18,086 nt of DNA, from positions 1-18,086 of the forward strand of contig JAQVPY010000019.1 of NCBI GenBank assembly GCA_028701815.1, in the 5' to 3' direction. Source of the DNA: Bacteroidales bacterium. Lineage in GTDB: Bacteria; Bacteroidota; Bacteroidia; Bacteroidales; BM520. The notes beneath the pieces were generated by a model. The model was given only the letters and a program-made list of their open reading frames with translations, was not told the DNA's origin and ran no database searches. Made by a program: the position numbers and the translations under genes. Within the stretch, counting starts at the first letter, position 1, and each line of letters opens with the position of its first letter. This document shows positions 7,669 to 14,398 of this stretch, piece after piece.

Positions 7669-8256
7669 TTAATCCCATTCAAAAGTATTGACAAACACAT
7701 TGATATCTTCTCGGATAAAAGAGATTATCGGGGCAATAGAGTCGTTATCAGGCGGGTGGTTAAAATAGAGGGCGCCGCGCAGGAAGCGGGTAGTACTATC
7801 CGTAAGGTAAAATTGAATAGGGGAAGCTGTCTCATTACCTTTGACACTATAGATCATACCATAGACATCACGTGCAGGAAAGATAACGGGTTTTTGTTCA
7901 ATGGCGGAAGCCTGTTGAATATGTTTATATACGAACTCGCGAGAAGTTTCGATATAGTCGGTAAGCGGACGGGTCATATCATAGTTGCTGATATATATTG
8001 TCGCCTTAAGTTGCGGAAAATTCCAGTTGTACCAGTCGACATTTTCGGTAGTATCTTCTACGGGTGCGAGAAAGGAATAGTCGGGAATAACCGTTTCGAA
8101 TGGCAAAAACTCCGCCACGGGCTGATAATTTTTTTCGGGCAGCTCAATTCTGAAGTATCCTGTCGGTTTCGGCATATTGGCATTATTACATGCTGTCAAA
8201 AGCGACAGGATACAAATCAGCGACAGCAAGATTTTAGAATGGGAGTCCATCTTCAT
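7669..8256 (-). CDS. gldD: Gliding-motility lipoprotein GldD
   Basis: 195 residues from the ATG at 8256. A lipoprotein signal peptide (KILLSLICILSLLTAC) ends in the lipobox LTAC with lipidated Cys23. The mature protein opens with MPKPTGYFRIELPEKNYQP and includes DWYNWNFPQLKATIYISNYD and FYLTDSTTRFLRGALYFN, all characteristic of GldD. In Flavobacterium johnsoniae GldD is needed for gliding and for the associated type IX secretion system; here it could serve secretion only. The frame is open further upstream to 8346, but that would add 30 residues before the signal peptide and run deep into ssb, so I reject it. An alternative start is the ATG at 8250. The gene overlaps the end of ssb by about 23 nt, and the usual gldE between the two is absent. 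Confidence 0.88.
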   Translation of the reverse strand: MKMDSHSKILLSLICILSLLTACNNANMPKPTGYFRIELPEKNYQPVAEFLPFETVIPDYSFLAPVEDTTENVDWYNWNFPQLKATIYISNYDMTRPLTDYIETSREFVYKHIQQASAIEQKPVIFPARDVYGMIYSVKGNETASPIQFYLTDSTTRFLRGALYFNHPPDNDSIAPIISFIREDINVFVNTFEWD

Positions 8257-8662
8257 CTGCTGTAGGGGCTTCAAATGTATTTTCAGCTGACGGGGCACCG
8301 TTAGAGGGTACTTCGGGAGCATTTTGCTGAGCATTATTGCTATCAAGCATAATCATATTATCAGCTTCTATTTCCATAAAATACTTTTTCACTCCGTCCT
8401 GTTCATACATTCTGTTTCTGATTCTACCTTCGAGAAAGACTTTACTGCCTTTTTTGAGGTATTTTTCGGTGATATCGGCAAGGCCACGCCATACAACGAT
8501 ATTGTGCCATTCGGTATGAGAGACTTTTTCACCGCTCTTGTTTTTATAATCCTCATTTGTCGCGAGCGTAAATCTCGCATTCTTTCCGTTTTCGAAGGTT
8601 TTCACTTCAGGGTCCTTACCGAGATGTCCGATAAGGGTCACCCTATTTAATCCACTTGCCAT
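8234..8662 (-). CDS. ssb: Single-stranded DNA-binding protein
   Basis: 142 residues from the ATG at 8662. SSB coats single-stranded DNA during replication and repair. The OB fold (about 1-108) starts MASGLNRVTLIGHLGKDPEV and contains FTLATNEDYKNKSGEKVSHT, EWHNIVVW, YLKKGSKVFLEGRIRNRMY and KKYFMEIEADNMIML. A disordered Asn/Pro/Ala-rich linker leads to the acidic tip DEDGLPF, the tail that recruits partner proteins. The frame is open to 8707, but that would put the -7 box inside the gene and add a non-SSB sequence, so the shorter start is preferred. It is divergent from HU and overlaps gldD at its end. Confidence 0.96.
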   Translation of the reverse strand: MASGLNRVTLIGHLGKDPEVKTFENGKNARFTLATNEDYKNKSGEKVSHTEWHNIVVWRGLADITEKYLKKGSKVFLEGRIRNRMYEQDGVKKYFMEIEADNMIMLDSNNAQQNAPEVPSNGAPSAENTFEAPTADEDGLPF

Positions 8663-8681
8663 AATTACATAATTTAAATAA

Positions 8682-8689
8682 CAAAAATA
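8682..8689 (-). promoter_or_regulatory. -7 promoter element of ssb
   Basis: TATTTTTG on the minus strand fits TAnnTTTG and lies 19 nt upstream of the ssb ATG at 8662, leaving a leader of roughly 13 nt. There is no clear -33 element. The surrounding sequence is extremely AT-rich, so chance matches are likely and confidence is moderate. Confidence 0.4.
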
Positions 8690-8814
8690 ATAAAAATATA
8701 TTAACACTCACCTATTAATTACAAAAAAAGGAAAATGTCCGCACTTTTAACAAAATTTTTTTTAATTTTTTTTGAATAAATTAAATTTGAGCACCTTATA
8801 TCAAAAAAAAAGTA

Positions 8815-8822
8815 TATTTTTG
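8815..8822 (+). promoter_or_regulatory. -7 promoter element of the HU gene
   Basis: TATTTTTG, followed by CAG, fits the Bacteroidota -7 consensus. It is 51 nt upstream of the HU ATG at 8874. The nearest TTTG (8786-8789) is 25 nt away, too far for a standard -33 element. The box is preceded by a 9-nt A-run (8803-8811). Confidence 0.5.
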
Positions 8823-8873
8823 CAGTTCAAAAATGATTAGAAAAAAAATTATTAACATTAAAAATTTTAAACC

Positions 8874-9158
8874 ATGACAAAAGCTGAAATAGTAGCTGCA
8901 ATAGCTGACAAAACCGGTCTCGAGAAAAATGATGTTCAAAAAACCGTAGAAAACTTCATGAACGTTGTTAAAGATTCCTTAATGAAGGATGAAAACGTTT
9001 ATCTCAGAGGTTTTGGTAGTTTTATCATTAAAGAAAGAAAAGAAAAAACCGGCAGAAACATTTCAAAGAAAGAGGCTATAATAATACCCGCACATAAAAT
9101 TCCGGCATTTAAACCCGCCAAATCTTTTGTTAGTGAAATCAAAGAAAACGTTAAATAA
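8874..9158 (+). CDS. HU/IHF-family DNA-binding protein
   Basis: 94 residues, the usual size. HU is a dimeric nucleoid protein that bends and compacts DNA. The helical dimerisation part (1-45) begins TKAEIVAAIADKTGLEKNDV. The signature strand GFGSFIIKERKEKTGRNISK (about 47-66) is followed by the DNA-binding beta-arm and IPAHKIPAFKPAKSF. The position of the arm proline (usually RNP) reads RNI. The gene is divergent from ssb across an AT-rich, probably curved region, and is followed after 13 nt by the 29-aa basic peptide, with which it is probably cotranscribed. Upstream leaders of both genes end in AAACCATG. Confidence 0.96.
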   Translation: MTKAEIVAAIADKTGLEKNDVQKTVENFMNVVKDSLMKDENVYLRGFGSFIIKERKEKTGRNISKKEAIIIPAHKIPAFKPAKSFVSEIKENVK

Positions 9159-9171
9159 ATATTTATAAACC

Positions 9172-9261
9172 ATGCCAAGCGGAAAAAAACGTAAAAGACA
9201 TAAAATGTCCACGCATAAACGCAAAAAACGTTTACGCAAGAATAGACATAAAAAGAAATAG
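9172..9261 (+). CDS. 29-aa AURKAIP1/COX24-domain peptide (putative ribosomal protein)
   Basis: ATG at 9172 to TAG at 9259-9261: MPSGKKRKRHKMSTHKRKKR followed by LRKNRHKKK. Of the 29 residues about 20 are Lys, Arg or His. The KRKRHKM-THKRKKRLRKNRHK pattern is the conserved AURKAIP1/COX24 domain, shared with the C-terminus of mitochondrial small-subunit protein mS38 and with the short mycobacterial bS22. It probably binds rRNA in the small ribosomal subunit; that is inferred from the family. It is often missed in annotation because of its size. It lies 13 nt after HU and just ahead of a terminator, so HU and this peptide form one unit. Confidence 0.9.
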   Translation: MPSGKKRKRHKMSTHKRKKRLRKNRHKKK

Positions 9262-9262
9262 T

Positions 9263-9278
9263 CGTCTTCTATAAGACG
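9263..9278 (+). other. Small hairpin between the 29-aa gene and rng
   Basis: CGTCTT-CTAT-AAGACG forms a perfect 6-bp stem with a 4-nt loop starting 2 nt after the TAG at 9259-9261. It has no U-run, so it is not a terminator by itself. It could protect the 3' end of the upstream mRNA or form part of an rng leader structure. Confidence 0.5.
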
Positions 9279-9291
9279 CTAAATTTCTTGC

Positions 9292-9327
9292 AAATCTATC
9301 GGTCTCCAAGAGATCGGTAGATTTTTT
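9292..9327 (+). terminator. Strong intrinsic terminator after HU/29-aa gene, upstream of rng
   Basis: ATCTATCGGTCTC-CAA-GAGATCGGTAGAT folds into a 13-bp stem with two G-U wobbles and a 3-nt loop, and can be extended by two A-U pairs at the base. It runs straight into TTTTTT (9322-9327). The U-run and stem place it as a rho-independent terminator for plus-strand transcription. The rng GTG is only 20 nt further on, with no TAnnTTTG box between, which raises the question of how rng is transcribed. Confidence 0.85.
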
Positions 9328-9346
9328 AATTTTAAACTAATATATA

Positions 9347-10903
9347 GTGAATAGAGAGCTTATAATAAGAAAACATGACCGGGATATCGATATAGCTCTT
9401 TTGGAAGACAAGTTGTTGGTTGAACTACACAAAGATCGAACCGACAGCAGTTTTTCCACAGGTGATATCATGCTGGGGAGAGTGAAGAAAGTAGCTTCGG
9501 GACTAAATGCCGCATTTATAGACATTGGTCACGAAAAGAGTGCTTTTCTTCTCTATATGAACCTCGGCCCCCAGGTAAAGAGTTTCTTAAAGTTCCTAAA
9601 GCTTGTTCAAGACCCTTCAAATAAGACAAAACCTTCCGTTGAAACATTTAATAATGAGCCCGATATCGAAAAGACGGGGAAGATCACAAATGCTTTACAA
9701 CCGAATCAATTTATTTTAGTACAGATTATAAAGGAAGCCATTAATACAAAAGGACCACGAGTCTCCACAGAGATTTCCATCGCCGGAAGATATATGGTCC
9801 TCATACCTTTCTCCAATAAAGTCTCCGTCTCCCAAAAGATAAAAAATGCTGAAGAACGCGATAGACTGAAGATCCTCGTCAAAAGTATCCGCCCGAAAAA
9901 CTTCGGGATCATTATCAGAACTTGTGCCGAGAACAAAATGGCTGCCGACCTTTATTCCGAAATGGAATCACTTAAGGCAAAATGGGAATGCGTCGTTAAC
10001 AAACTCTCGACAGCAAAACCCCCGGCACTTCTGGTGAGCGAAATAGATAAAACTAATGTCATCCTTAGAGATATCCTTAACGAATCTTTTAATAATATCC
10101 AGGTTAATGACAGTTCTACATACGAAGAAATCAAACTATTTCTCAAACAGATAGCTCCGGATAAAGAAGATATACTTAAACTGTACAAAAGCAAAGGAGA
10201 CATCTTTACATTCTTCGGCGTAGATAAACAAATAAAGAGTTCTTTCGGTAAAATTACAACTATTAAAAACGGTATTTATCTTATTATTGAAAAAACGGAG
10301 GCCCTGCACGTCATAGACGTCAACTCCGGGTCAAGAATAAACAACGATGGGAGCCAGGAAGAAACTGCCCTCGCCGTTAATACGGAGGCAGCAAAAGAAA
10401 TTGCACGCCAACTGAGATTACGCGACTTGGGAGGAATTATTGTTGTCGACTTCATAGATATGAAATTAGCTGCTCACAGAAAACAACTGTTTGAAAGCTT
10501 ATGCGAAGATATGAAAAACGACAAAGCACGCCATACGGTGCTGCCACCGACAAAGTTCGGACTCATTCAAATAACACGCCAACGTGTACGCCCCGAAATT
10601 ACTATCGAGACACTCGAAAAATGCCCGTCCTGTAACGGTCAAGGCGTCGTTAAACCAACTATCCTGCTGGAAAACGATATTGAAGATACTATTAAATACC
10701 TCGTCCAAAATCAGAACGAGAAACTGCTGAACCTCTGCGTTCACCCGTATATCTACGCTTACCTCACTAAAGGCGTGTTCTCTTCAATACGAAAAAAATG
10801 GCAAAAGAAGTATCATATTAAACTGAAACTCCATTCAATGCCTGAATACAGCTTCTTGGATTACAGATTTTTTAATTCTTTAATGGAAGAGATAAACTTA
10901 TAA
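9347..10903 (+). CDS. rng: Ribonuclease G/E family endoribonuclease
   Basis: 518 residues, RNase G length without the long RNase E scaffold tail. It cleaves single-stranded RNA for mRNA decay and rRNA processing in the cytoplasm. The S1-like domain starts near residue 38 with GDIMLGRVKKVASGLNAAFI and DIGHEKSAFL. The DNase I-like catalytic region carries the two metal-binding aspartates in VIDVNSGSR (Asp324) and GGIIVVDFIDMK (Asp368). The zinc-link CPSC is at 426-429, followed by NGQG. The start is GTG at 9347: MNRELIIRKHDRDIDIALLE matches the family N-terminus, and no ATG is available nearby upstream. trpS follows 2 nt after the stop, so the two are one operon. The leader contains a terminator-like hairpin. 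Confidence 0.95.
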   Translation: MNRELIIRKHDRDIDIALLEDKLLVELHKDRTDSSFSTGDIMLGRVKKVASGLNAAFIDIGHEKSAFLLYMNLGPQVKSFLKFLKLVQDPSNKTKPSVETFNNEPDIEKTGKITNALQPNQFILVQIIKEAINTKGPRVSTEISIAGRYMVLIPFSNKVSVSQKIKNAEERDRLKILVKSIRPKNFGIIIRTCAENKMAADLYSEMESLKAKWECVVNKLSTAKPPALLVSEIDKTNVILRDILNESFNNIQVNDSSTYEEIKLFLKQIAPDKEDILKLYKSKGDIFTFFGVDKQIKSSFGKITTIKNGIYLIIEKTEALHVIDVNSGSRINNDGSQEETALAVNTEAAKEIARQLRLRDLGGIIVVDFIDMKLAAHRKQLFESLCEDMKNDKARHTVLPPTKFGLIQITRQRVRPEITIETLEKCPSCNGQGVVKPTILLENDIEDTIKYLVQNQNEKLLNLCVHPYIYAYLTKGVFSSIRKKWQKKYHIKLKLHSMPEYSFLDYRFFNSLMEEINL

Positions 10904-10905
10904 CA

Positions 10906-11910
10906 ATGGATATAGTACTTAGCGGAATCAGACCTACCGGTCCCCTCCACCTCGGAAATTATATGGGCGCCCTCACAAACTTTGTGAAGATGCAAGAAAA
11001 TAATAAATGCTATTTCTTTATCGCAGATTATCATTCCCTCACCACCCACCCCTTCGCTGAACACCTGCAGGAAAATATTAAACAAGTGCTCGCAGAATAC
11101 CTCGCTGCCGGAATAAACCCCGATAAATCAACGATTTATATCCAAAGCGATGTGCCTGAAACCGCCGAACTCTATCTGTTTCTCAATATGAACGCTTACC
11201 TCGGCGAACTCGAAAGATGTACGTCTTTTAAGGATAAAGCCCGTAAACAACCGGAAAACCTTAACGCGGGATTGCTTACTTATCCGACCCTTATGGCCGC
11301 AGATATCTTAATACATAGAGCTAATAAAGTCCCTGTGGGTAAAGACCAGGAACAACACCTCGAAATGACAAGAACCTTCGCAACAAGATTCAACAGAATG
11401 TATAAGAGCGACTTCTTCCCAATGCCTACAGCTTATAATTTCGGCGAAGCCCTGATTAAAATACCCGGACTCGACGGCTCCGGAAAAATGGGTAAATCGG
11501 AAGGCGGCGATAACTGCCTATACCTCTCCGACGAACCTAATGTGTTGAAAAAGAAGATCATGAAAGCCCTCACCGATAGCGGTCCATCTCAACCCCACCA
11601 AGAAAAACCAGATTGTATTAACAACCTGTTTACTATCATGAAAGCTGTCTCCTCCGAAGATACAGTAAAATGTTTCGAGGAAAAATGGGACGACTGCAGT
11701 ATCAGATACGGCGATATGAAAAAACAAATCTTTGAAGACGTAAATAATTTTATTTCCCCCGTTCGCGAACGCATCTCAGCAATACGCTCCGACGAAACCT
11801 TCCTCGCTTCCGTTATCAAACGCGGCGCCGAAGAAGCTCGCGAAAGTGCCGACGCTACAATGAAAGAAGTGAGACGCCTCATAGGCATCACCCACTTGTT
11901 TACATGTTAA
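10906..11910 (+). CDS. trpS: Tryptophanyl-tRNA synthetase
   Basis: 334 residues, class I synthetase that attaches tryptophan to tRNA-Trp. The N-terminus SGIRPTGPLHLGNYMGAL contains the HIGH-type motif as HLGN (15-18). The central region has DYHSLTTHP, ERCTSFKDKA, LTYPTLMAADILIHRANKVP, VGKDQEQHLEMTR and ATRFNRMY, all diagnostic of TrpRS. The KMSKS loop reads KMGKS (194-198) in GLDGSGKMGKSEGG. The helical C-terminal anticodon-binding part ends at MKEVRRLIGITHLF. The gene lies 2 nt after rng. It overlaps the convergent beta-barrel gene by 11 nt at 11900-11910, and its terminator lies inside that gene. Confidence 0.96.
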   Translation: MDIVLSGIRPTGPLHLGNYMGALTNFVKMQENNKCYFFIADYHSLTTHPFAEHLQENIKQVLAEYLAAGINPDKSTIYIQSDVPETAELYLFLNMNAYLGELERCTSFKDKARKQPENLNAGLLTYPTLMAADILIHRANKVPVGKDQEQHLEMTRTFATRFNRMYKSDFFPMPTAYNFGEALIKIPGLDGSGKMGKSEGGDNCLYLSDEPNVLKKKIMKALTDSGPSQPHQEKPDCINNLFTIMKAVSSEDTVKCFEEKWDDCSIRYGDMKKQIFEDVNNFISPVRERISAIRSDETFLASVIKRGAEEARESADATMKEVRRLIGITHLFTC

Positions 11911-12613
11911 GAAATAACCACGCTACTGTTACCATTAACGTGCCTTGACGGACAATCTCAGGATTGTCCGTTTTGTATTTAGGACTGTTGATATTCCTTA
12001 AACCGAAATCGTAATTGAGCCCGACCTGTATGCTGTGAGTAAATTCTGCCCCCAGCCCTATATTCAACCCGACATCAAATCTGTTTAAAGCTATACGGGA
12101 ATCTTCATGCTCTGCCTCTAATATGTCGGCAAAAGTTTTATACTCAACATCGGTAATAAAAGCTCCGGTAGAATCCGAAAATAAATATAAATGCGTCTTC
12201 CCCCATAACCCATAATAAATAGAAGGCCCTATAAAAGCAGACACAACCACATTACCGAAACGATACTTCCCGATAAAATCAACAGGAACATTTAAATAAT
12301 AATTGAAAGAATTATATTCAACACCGAGATAACGATCCGTCGTATATCCCCTCGTGGTTAAAAACAATCCCGAACGCACCGCGAAATATTTTATTATGTC
12401 AACCTCCGCCATCATACCTATATTAAAACCCGGCTTTGCATTCATCAAATTACTCTTGTAATACGACCCGGCAATATACTCCTTGTCTACAGTATTCGTC
12501 AAATTAAACCCGGCCTTTACCCCAAAACTGATGTTCTGGGCAGAGACAGCTACAGGTACCGCCAGCGATACCGCTATCAATAAAGCCGCAATAAAGCGAT
12601 GTGTGCGTTTCAT
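11900..12613 (-). CDS. Outer-membrane beta-barrel protein
   Basis: 237 residues. The signal peptide MKRTHRFIAALLIAVSLAVP-VAVSA ends before QNISFGVKAGFNLTN, the opening strand typical of the Bacteroidota PorT-like/outer-membrane barrel family (SFGVKAGFN--). Further amphipathic strands include FNIGMMAEVDIIKYFAVRSG, FNYYLNVPVDFIGKYRF, VSAFIGPSIYYGLWG, FDVGLNIGLGAEFTHSIQVG and LMVTVAWLFLNM at the C-terminus. The YYLNVPVDF pattern matches the VDVPVELQY pattern of the barrel gene at 1201. The ATG is 5 nt after the stop of the C69 peptidase, so the two are cotranscribed. Its last 11 nt overlap trpS. Function unknown. Confidence 0.82.
   Translation of the reverse strand: MKRTHRFIAALLIAVSLAVPVAVSAQNISFGVKAGFNLTNTVDKEYIAGSYYKSNLMNAKPGFNIGMMAEVDIIKYFAVRSGLFLTTRGYTTDRYLGVEYNSFNYYLNVPVDFIGKYRFGNVVVSAFIGPSIYYGLWGKTHLYLFSDSTGAFITDVEYKTFADILEAEHEDSRIALNRFDVGLNIGLGAEFTHSIQVGLNYDFGLRNINSPKYKTDNPEIVRQGTLMVTVAWLFLNM
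11948..11974 (+). terminator. Intrinsic terminator of trpS, inside the convergent gene
   Basis: ACGGACAATC-TCAG-GATTGTCCGT is a perfect 10-bp stem with a 4-nt loop, followed by TTTT (11971-11974) and GTATTT, 38 nt after the trpS stop. The U-run exists only on the plus strand. The same DNA encodes residues about 215-222 (TDNPEIVR) of the minus-strand gene. Confidence 0.8.
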
Positions 12614-12618
12614 AATAA

Positions 12619-14313
12619 TTAGTGCTCTATGATGTTAGTCCCGCAATCATTGATGATTGCACGATACCAAAACTCCGGATATTCCGGCTGATTCGGCCAT
12701 GCCGGATAACGAGGTCCCGACTCAGTCGATTCAAATTTGCCATCCTTTTCAACCTTGACGTTCCCGTCAATATATTTAACAGCAAGATATGCAAACAATT
12801 TATTCCATTCATTAAATGTTTCCACAGTCTTTTCAGCAGAAAATTCCGTCATCATCGTCAATGCCTTCGCAGGATCCGTTACATAAACAGCTTCAACATC
12901 CTTGTCAAATTGTTTGACCTCTTCCTGAAATGCATTTTCAAGTCGCGACTGTACCTTCTGAATGTCGACAATCATATCACAATATCGCGAATATGCAAAA
13001 TTCGTAACTAAATTGGTAATCCAAAACATAGAAGTCGACGAATATTCAATCATGGAACCGTTTCCCTGCCTTACATTTACAGGCGTGTCGGTAATACCGC
13101 AATACATCGGAATATAACAGGTAGAATATGTGTCATCCGTGCCAAACCATATAATACCACCTACGGGATCCTGCAACCAGTTACGCGACTGTGTTATAAA
13201 TGAAAATCCCGTTTGCTGCGTGGAAGTAGCTCTTTCATGTACATAACCCTTGCCGTCAATCTCAAAATGCATCGGACGCCAGCGATACGGACAGGCAAAC
13301 GGACCGGCCCCCAAATCTTTGGTCATATCCATTGAGGTACCTTCATAATGGTTTCTCATCATACTTGCCACATCATTCAACGTCAGCTTTCTGTCCGGTT
13401 GAATCCATAACGGCATGACATGTTTAAGATTTTCACCCCTTGCATAATCTTCATATTCCGCCACAGCGGCTTTATTGGCTTTCATAAAACCGGCCCATAC
13501 ACGGGCTTCACACCCCCTTGCACCACCGAAATCTATCGGCGCATAAGCGGCACAAAAACTGAAATCGGCATCTTTCCCTTTATAATAACCTTTCTTTTTT
13601 GCAAAAGAAATCACATCCTTATGATAAACAGTGGTAACGCCTTTGTTGAAAATATCCTGCAAATGCTCGGAACTGATAGCACTCTTATTGCCCTCCTGAG
13701 GAAAAGTCGAAATGCGGGCCTGATTGGCATGCCCACAGATATATCCGTCTGGAATCATACGTGCAACCCATACGCCACCTTTCTCTCCCTCTCCCTTGCC
13801 TATCAATTCCATAATCCAAACCTCTTCTTTGTCTGCAATAGAAAAAGATTCACCGGAACTCGCATATCCGTAATTTTCCATGAAATCGGCAATGATCTTT
13901 ATGGCTTCTCGCGCTGTTTTGGCACGCTGTAATGTTACATATATTAAACTGCCATAATCCATTATCGCCCCACTCTGGGTCTCTAACTCCGGTCGCCCAC
14001 CATACGTCGTCTCTCCTATCGCAACCTGATGCTCATTGATGTTCCCTACTACATTATATGTATGCCCTACCTGAGGAATCTGCCCCATAAATTTACCGGT
14101 GTCCCACTCATAAATATCCAGTATGGTTCCTTGCGGCCAATCGGCAGCAGCCCAATGATATAACTCGCCGTATAACACATGAGAATCGGCCGCATACGTA
14201 ATCATCGTAGAACCATCGACACTCGCCCCCCTGGTAATTAAGAAATTTGTACAGCATAAAGCTGAAATACTTGTAAATAGTAAAACTGCAATTGAAATTA
14301 AGACTCTTTTCAT
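12619..14313 (-). CDS. C69-family dipeptidase (Ntn hydrolase), exported
   Basis: 564 residues from the ATG at 14313. A signal peptide (MKRVLISIAVLLFTSISALC) is followed by CTNFLITRGASVDGSTMITY, the peptidase C69 opening, in which the Cys (Cys21 here, with a second Cys at 20) is expected to be the N-terminal nucleophile after processing. Other family segments are ADSHVLYGELYHW, NEHQVAIGETTYGGR, ESFSIADKEEVWIMELIGKG, NQARISTFP, and DAPIDFGGARGCEARVW-type sequence near residues 265-285. It probably hydrolyses dipeptides in the periplasm. The longer frame to 14364 is rejected because it would place the promoter at 14336-14364 inside the gene and hide the signal peptide. A beta-barrel gene follows after 5 nt. 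Confidence 0.93.
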   Translation of the reverse strand: MKRVLISIAVLLFTSISALCCTNFLITRGASVDGSTMITYAADSHVLYGELYHWAAADWPQGTILDIYEWDTGKFMGQIPQVGHTYNVVGNINEHQVAIGETTYGGRPELETQSGAIMDYGSLIYVTLQRAKTAREAIKIIADFMENYGYASSGESFSIADKEEVWIMELIGKGEGEKGGVWVARMIPDGYICGHANQARISTFPQEGNKSAISSEHLQDIFNKGVTTVYHKDVISFAKKKGYYKGKDADFSFCAAYAPIDFGGARGCEARVWAGFMKANKAAVAEYEDYARGENLKHVMPLWIQPDRKLTLNDVASMMRNHYEGTSMDMTKDLGAGPFACPYRWRPMHFEIDGKGYVHERATSTQQTGFSFITQSRNWLQDPVGGIIWFGTDDTYSTCYIPMYCGITDTPVNVRQGNGSMIEYSSTSMFWITNLVTNFAYSRYCDMIVDIQKVQSRLENAFQEEVKQFDKDVEAVYVTDPAKALTMMTEFSAEKTVETFNEWNKLFAYLAVKYIDGNVKVEKDGKFESTESGPRYPAWPNQPEYPEFWYRAIINDCGTNIIEH

Positions 14314-14335
14314 ACTGATTATGTTTTGTAAAATG

Positions 14336-14364
14336 CAAATATAACCATTTTTTGTATTTCTCAA
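14336..14364 (-). promoter_or_regulatory. Promoter of the C69 peptidase operon
   Basis: On the minus strand TTG (14364-14362), an 18-nt spacer and TATATTTG (14343-14336) fit the Bacteroidota -33/-7 promoter. Transcription would start near 14329, giving a leader of about 15 nt. It overlaps head-to-head the plus-strand promoter at 14351-14380. Confidence 0.65.
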
Positions 14365-14380
14365 CAGGATTTTATATTTG
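14351..14380 (+). promoter_or_regulatory. Plus-strand promoter upstream of the TetR-efflux operon
   Basis: TTTG (14351-14354), an 18-nt spacer and TATATTTG (14373-14380) make the best full -33/-7 match in the window. It reads toward the TetR gene with a leader of about 165 nt. It shares its -33 region with the divergent peptidase promoter, and the 26-bp palindrome lies just downstream. Confidence 0.6.
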
Positions 14381-14398
14381 CCACTAATTTTACACTCG

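Noticed and set aside
7624..8265. 213-codon plus-strand frame
   Set aside because: Antisense shadow of gldD; no recognisable motifs, and gldD is clearly the real gene.
11873..11889. Possible minus-strand terminator for the beta-barrel gene, inside trpS
   Set aside because: The stem is only 7 bp with a wobble and a 3-nt loop, and the sequence after it is not a true U-run; it also lies in conserved trpS codons.
12622..13011. 129-codon plus-strand frame
   Set aside because: Antisense to the C-terminal part of the C69 dipeptidase; no protein-like features.
13420..13932. 170-codon plus-strand frame
   Set aside because: Antisense to the C69 dipeptidase, rich in Cys, Phe and Ile as expected of a shadow frame, with no leader or promoter of its own.
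14314..14364. Upstream ATG (14364) for the C69 dipeptidase
   Set aside because: The promoter -7 box at 14343-14336 lies inside this extension and the signal peptide begins at 14313.
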